NCBI RefSeq assembly: GCF_022539315.1
Contig: NC_066337.1
Coordinates: 5,483,930 to 5,547,929 of the forward strand
Source: Serinus canaria
Taxonomy: Eukaryota; Chordata; Aves; Passeriformes; Fringillidae
DNA: 64,000 bases
Direction: 5' to 3'
Shown here: positions 59,936 through 64,000 of the stretch, piece after piece
Layout of the letters: each line of letters opens with the position of its first letter
Numbering within the stretch: position 1 is the first letter of the stretch
Made by a program: the position numbers and the translations under genes
Notes under the pieces: model-generated
What the model saw: the letters and a program-made list of their open reading frames with translations, nothing else
Database searches by the model: none
Told to the model about the DNA's origin: nothing

Positions 59936-59953
59936 TGGTGGCCTGTAAGGGCA
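59936..59953 (+). other. Retroviral primer-binding-site-like sequence
   Basis: TGGTGGCCTGTAAGGGCA begins two bases after the LTR end. TGG is the invariant start of sequences that pair with the CCA end of a tRNA primer. I cannot name the tRNA with confidence. The leader continues for perhaps 80 bases (to about 60020) before similarity to anything retroviral is lost. Confidence 0.5.
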
Positions 59954-60019
59954 TGACTCCCAACAAAACCATGTTCCACACCAAGGGAAAGGTCCCCAAA
60001 CTGCTGGGGACACATGACA

Positions 60020-63000
60020 AAGACTCTAATCATTTTCCATGCTGTTTTTTTATTTTTCCCACTATAGCAGCTGTGATGTCAAACTGTGCAAGGTGCCTGC
60101 TCACAGCTCTGGCTCTGCAGCAAAGGGTATTTAAAAGGCAAAGGTGGTTGGGAAAAGATGTGTTTTGTATTAAAAGGATGAAGCTCATTCAGCTGAGCTC
60201 AGTCTGGACTCCTTGAGCAGGAGGATGAGAGCTCTTTCACTATCTGCACCCACACAAGTTCAGCCTTTGTGTGGTTTTTTGGTTTTTTTTTTTTTTTTTT
60301 TTTTTCAGTATCAGTTAACTTTCTTTTCTGAAGAAAATATAAAGTGGCTTTTTTTGTATTTTAAAGTGTTGAAATGGGATGATTCACCAGTATCTTTCAT
60401 TCTTTCCTACAGATATGTTTGCTATCGCATTTCTTGTAAAAATTGACTTATTTATGGAAGCATTTCCTGCAAAGAATTTCAGTTTTATTAAAGCAGTTTT
60501 CTGATGACAAAGCAGATAATCAGAGCATACCTGACCTTACCTAGTGAGTCTCGTCTTCCCTTGTTTGTTAGCACTGAGGAGCTTTCCTGACACAGTGGCA
60601 GGGCTGGAGTCCTGTCTTTGCCGTGGTTCTGGCCAGGACTCAAGGAGTAATTGGGGATGCAGGACCCTAGGCCAGACCAGGAAGGAAGCAAGAGAGAATT
60701 TTAGCCCCTTTCCCTGCCTCTCCTCTGTCTGCAGTGTCAGCAGCATCACTGCTACGATTTTGCACTGGTTTGCAAGAGACTTTTTGATCCCTGGGGGAAT
60801 AACTGTCGTGCCCTTCAAACCTGTGGCTTGAGAAGGTCCAGAAGCACAAAGAGGAAACCAAGCAAAGACCAGACTTCATCTGGTTCTGATGCAGAGTCAA
60901 ACCAAACCATCCATGCCCTGCAGTTTCTATCAACAATCCACAAGCACTGACACCTGGTGAGTGTATGACCAGTGCATGTTTTCCATAGAAACTCCTGGAA
61001 TATTCTGGGGCAAGCATGATCTGCCTTTTAAAATTGCCCATAGTGCTGCCTCCCCCTAATGCTTTTCTCAGGAAAGGAAAGACTTCTTCTGCTAGAAGAG
61101 GGAGAGGAAACAACCTGAGGGACCAAATGCAGATGACAGAGTGGCTGAGAGGGAGGGAGGCAGAGCCTCGAATGGCTGAATTCACTGTCAGCACTGAAGC
61201 CAGCTCTGCATTGGCTCAGGGGAGAGGACTGTTCTGTGTCGTTCTGCACTGAGTGTTGGTGGGATTTTAAGGTTTTCCTCCTGGTTTGACACCAGTTCTG
61301 CCATTTCCAGACTGGCTGATTTGTGGCAGGAATCCCAGAGGCTGTGCTGAGCTGCCTCTCCTCACCCATCTTGTCTTGCTCCTGAGGGCAGCTTAACTAA
61401 CTCACCTGAAAGGTTATTTATTTGGCAGTAAAAGCCACAAATAAAACAGAGCTGCCTAATGAAGACAGCTTGGTGACTCTGGCCCATTTTTAATTTTAAT
61501 GTTGCCTGTAATCTCCATTCTGGTCTCTGGAGTTGTCAGTGGTTTTACAGCTCCTGATTATGTGAGTGCAGCAGGCAGAGACAGCTCAGTGGAAGAGCTG
61601 GGAAAGCAGCATTAACAACAGCCCCAGGGGAATGCAGCCACAGGAGCTGAGGAATTGTCTGCACCATCTCTGCAGTGACAGAAAGCACTGGCTGAGCAAG
61701 CACTCTGTGGTGGTGTCCTTTTCACAACATACCTGCCTGCTTATTTATAGATATCCAAATAGCTCTGGGCCTGAAACACCAGGGAAGAGGAGACTCCTGC
61801 ATTGCCATCCATGGAGAGAGTGACACTTCACTGTGTGTTACAGACAGGCAACTCTTACAGAAACAAAGTGTGTACCAGGGATTTGCCCATGGGTACAGAA
61901 GGGAGAGTAAAGCCTGTAGCCAACTTTGGGTTCCTGGAGTATCCACCACTGTTCAGCACCTTATCACCAAGGCTGTCTCCACAGGTGAAGGATCCCATGG
62001 GTAACAAGCCAGCCAGCCTCCTCTCCAGAGCACTGTCCTGCCAATAAAGCCCTCCAGAGTCATTCACCACAGCAGGATGTTCTCCAGCTTTTATGGATTA
62101 GGAGAATTGGGACCTGGAGGAATTATACAACAGACATACAGGCAGCCTGTGGCAGATCTCAGAGTTTTATTCCAGCCCTTCCTAGGACTCAGAAGTTGAA
62201 TTGTGCCTGCATCCTTTCTCTTTACAATCATGTAAATCTGGAGCAACTCCCCTGGAATTATTCTGTCCTTACCTGCCCAGAGCCTGCCATAAGGTGCTGG
62301 GCTGTGGGCTGCACTCGGAGCCAGGGCTCCCAGGCAGGCAGCACTTGGGAAGGCGGCCAGAGAAGATGCTTCAGACCCTCCACTTCCCCAGCCCAGGCCT
62401 GCAGGCTCTCCCCTGATGCTGGGCCCCTTTTCCTCCTGTGGAAATGGAGCTGCAGTGCAAAGAGTGTTTGGATGAAGGCCACAGGCACCGAGCCCCAGTG
62501 AGAAAGGAGGGTCTCATCCCCTGGCTCCCCTCCAGGGAGCAGCATGTCTGCCACACAAGATGCTTGTTGAATGAAGAGCAGAAACTGCCACCAGCTGTGG
62601 AGCTGGTGAAAACTGGCCCAGCCATTGACAAATCTTTCTCTGGAGACAGCTGACTCAGAGCTGCTCTGCCTCCAGGGTGTCTCCTGTCGTGCAGACCCCG
62701 TCACTGCTGTGTCTCAGAATCAGCCAGGAGGGTTTTCTGCCTTCTGAGTTTGACCTTCTAAGGATGTTCAGCATCTTTCAGCATCTGGCCCATCAGGGTT
62801 GTGACATGCTTCACAGCTGTGCAGGGCAGCAGGCACAGGCTTCCCAGAGCAACAGAGACCTCATTCTTCCTCCTTGCTTCCCATCTCTTTCCAGGGACTG
62901 AACATATGGGCTGTGTGTCTCCTTCAGGTCCCAGCAGGGATATTAGAGCAGAACCCAACAGTGTACCCAGATGATGAGGAATCTTTTCCTGCTTTTAGCT

Positions 63001-64000
63001 TCTCCAGTATGCTGGTGGGAAGCACCTTCCTGCTGCTGCCACCCATGGATCTGCAGCCAAAACACTGGCAGGGTTCTCCATGGATAATGAGCACTCCACT
63101 ACAAAGCCAGGGAAAACTCTCACTACCCACATGCAGGGATGTGCCTCTCTCAGGTGCTGGATCACTGCTTCCCAGTGCTGCTTAGTTCAGTCCCTATCTG
63201 TCTCTAGCCACTGTGGACATTCCTGTGCACATCAGAGGCTCACCAACCTGGGCTGTAGTTTGGCTTTGTCCCAATTCCCAGTGCTAGCCTGCTGGTTGGG
63301 CTTCCCAAGAGGCAAGAAAGAGGCTTGTCTGTCCTCACAGGTAATTAAACCTGGATTAGAATATGATCTGACTGGAATCTAGCCTGAGGAAAATTGTAAA
63401 GGGCTTCCCAGAGGTGAAACTCTACAACCAGAGTTCAGGCAGTGCTTTGCCCTTCCTGTGTCTTCTGAAGGAAAGGGGGTAGTGAAAAACCCACCAAAGG
63501 TGCTTTGGGAACCTGGACAACGCAACACTGCCCACCACATGCAGTTCTCTGTTCTGCCTGCAGGAATTGAGGCACAGAGCCCTGACTCTTGCAAAACCAA
63601 GTTTAATCCTGAGTTCCCCCTAAAATTTCAGGTGCTTGTCTTTGCAGGGCTCTCAGGAGTGAGGCTGCAGTCTGGATACCCACAGCACCCCAACCATGAT
63701 CAGCTTCCTCCCAGCTGCTGCATAACGGGCCTGAAAACACAGAACCAATATGCAAATCTGTCATTTAATTTGGACATGTGAGTTTAATGAGACTGTGGAG
63801 ATTCTGCCACTTGCAGCCCCACATCCTGCAACCTGCAGCTGCATTCCTTCAATCGAATGTGTCCCTACTGCACCTCTGGATGCACAGGTGAGTGCATGTG
63901 TTCTCCAGCAATTCCACCCTTTCCTCCCAACTCCACATTTTTCCAAATCCAGTCTGGAGACCTCTTTTAAGGTGATGCTTTGGTTTGGTGGCTCTGCAGC
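60020..64000. other. Noncoding sequence, nothing firmly recognised
   Basis: T33 lies at 60273-60305, followed by an AT-rich block (60305-60540). From 60540 to the end the sequence is unique and GC-moderate. Weak hints of transcribed sequence exist: a splice-acceptor-like tract before 62935, a donor-like cag/gtgagtg at about 63888, and a small Cys/His-containing frame at 62438-62653. None makes a supported gene. Confidence 0.4.

Noticed and set aside
61980..62060. Polyadenylation signal (ccaataaagccctcc) of a gene ending near 62045
   Set aside because: AATAAA occurs by chance many times in the window and no upstream exon could be identified.
62438..62653. Small zinc-finger-like protein
   Set aside because: Cys and His residues are present but not in a C2H2, RING or other recognisable spacing, and the antisense strand is open for 148 codons over the same bases.

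Overview
The window looks like euchromatic nuclear DNA of a bird, probably a songbird or close relative. The evidence is the interspersed repeats. There are several 5'-truncated CR1 LINE 3' ends whose tails match what I remember of avian CR1 (TTTAAGGTCCCTTCCAA-type in one group, TTTTCCAACCTCA-type in another), several retroviral LTRs of avian ERV type, and very old CR1/L3-like and MIR-like relics. CpG is depleted except in one small patch. The species call rests on memory of repeat families, not on a search.

No protein-coding gene, rRNA or tRNA could be supported. The longest open frames (about 180-227 codons) have no recognisable domain, often overlap frames of similar length on other strands, and several run through tandem repeats. 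I read the window as a gene-poor intergenic or intronic interval.

Layout. 1-1.6 kb: a 40-bp tandem duplication and an LTR fragment with a TATA box. 3.1-4.2 kb: a diverged 140-bp direct duplication around an AT-rich, homeodomain-site-rich segment. 4.73-5.6 kb: a minus-strand LTR whose U3 carries a 277/310-bp tandem duplication. 6-19 kb: mostly unique sequence, with a 66-bp direct repeat pair (17.16 and 17.91 kb) and a CpG-rich patch (18.77-19.08 kb). 19.26-19.53 kb: a CR1 tail carrying a (CAATC)n microsatellite. 20-30 kb: T-rich tracts, two more CR1 tails, a MIR-like relic, a purine tract and a noisy TTCA/TTCC tract. 30.8-31.55 kb: an AT-rich LTR-like island with a 20-bp x5 minisatellite at its edge. 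35.0 and 37.8 kb: CR1 ends. 43.88-44.70 kb: the 3' end of an endogenous retrovirus followed by a 30-bp x9 minisatellite. 47.4-47.95 kb: an AT-rich CNE-like segment. 48.31-49.15 kb: an ancient CR1/L3 LINE with readable reverse-transcriptase remnants. 59.26-60.0 kb: an antisense CR1 tail abutting an LTR with primer-binding-site-like sequence.

Between the repeats lie AT-rich blocks of a few hundred bases, full of TAAT and AATTA cores, that look like conserved noncoding elements. That is an inference from texture and needs an alignment. I did not find a new biological system. The most interesting items are the two minisatellites next to LTRs, the U3 duplication, the two local direct duplications and the readable ancient LINE.
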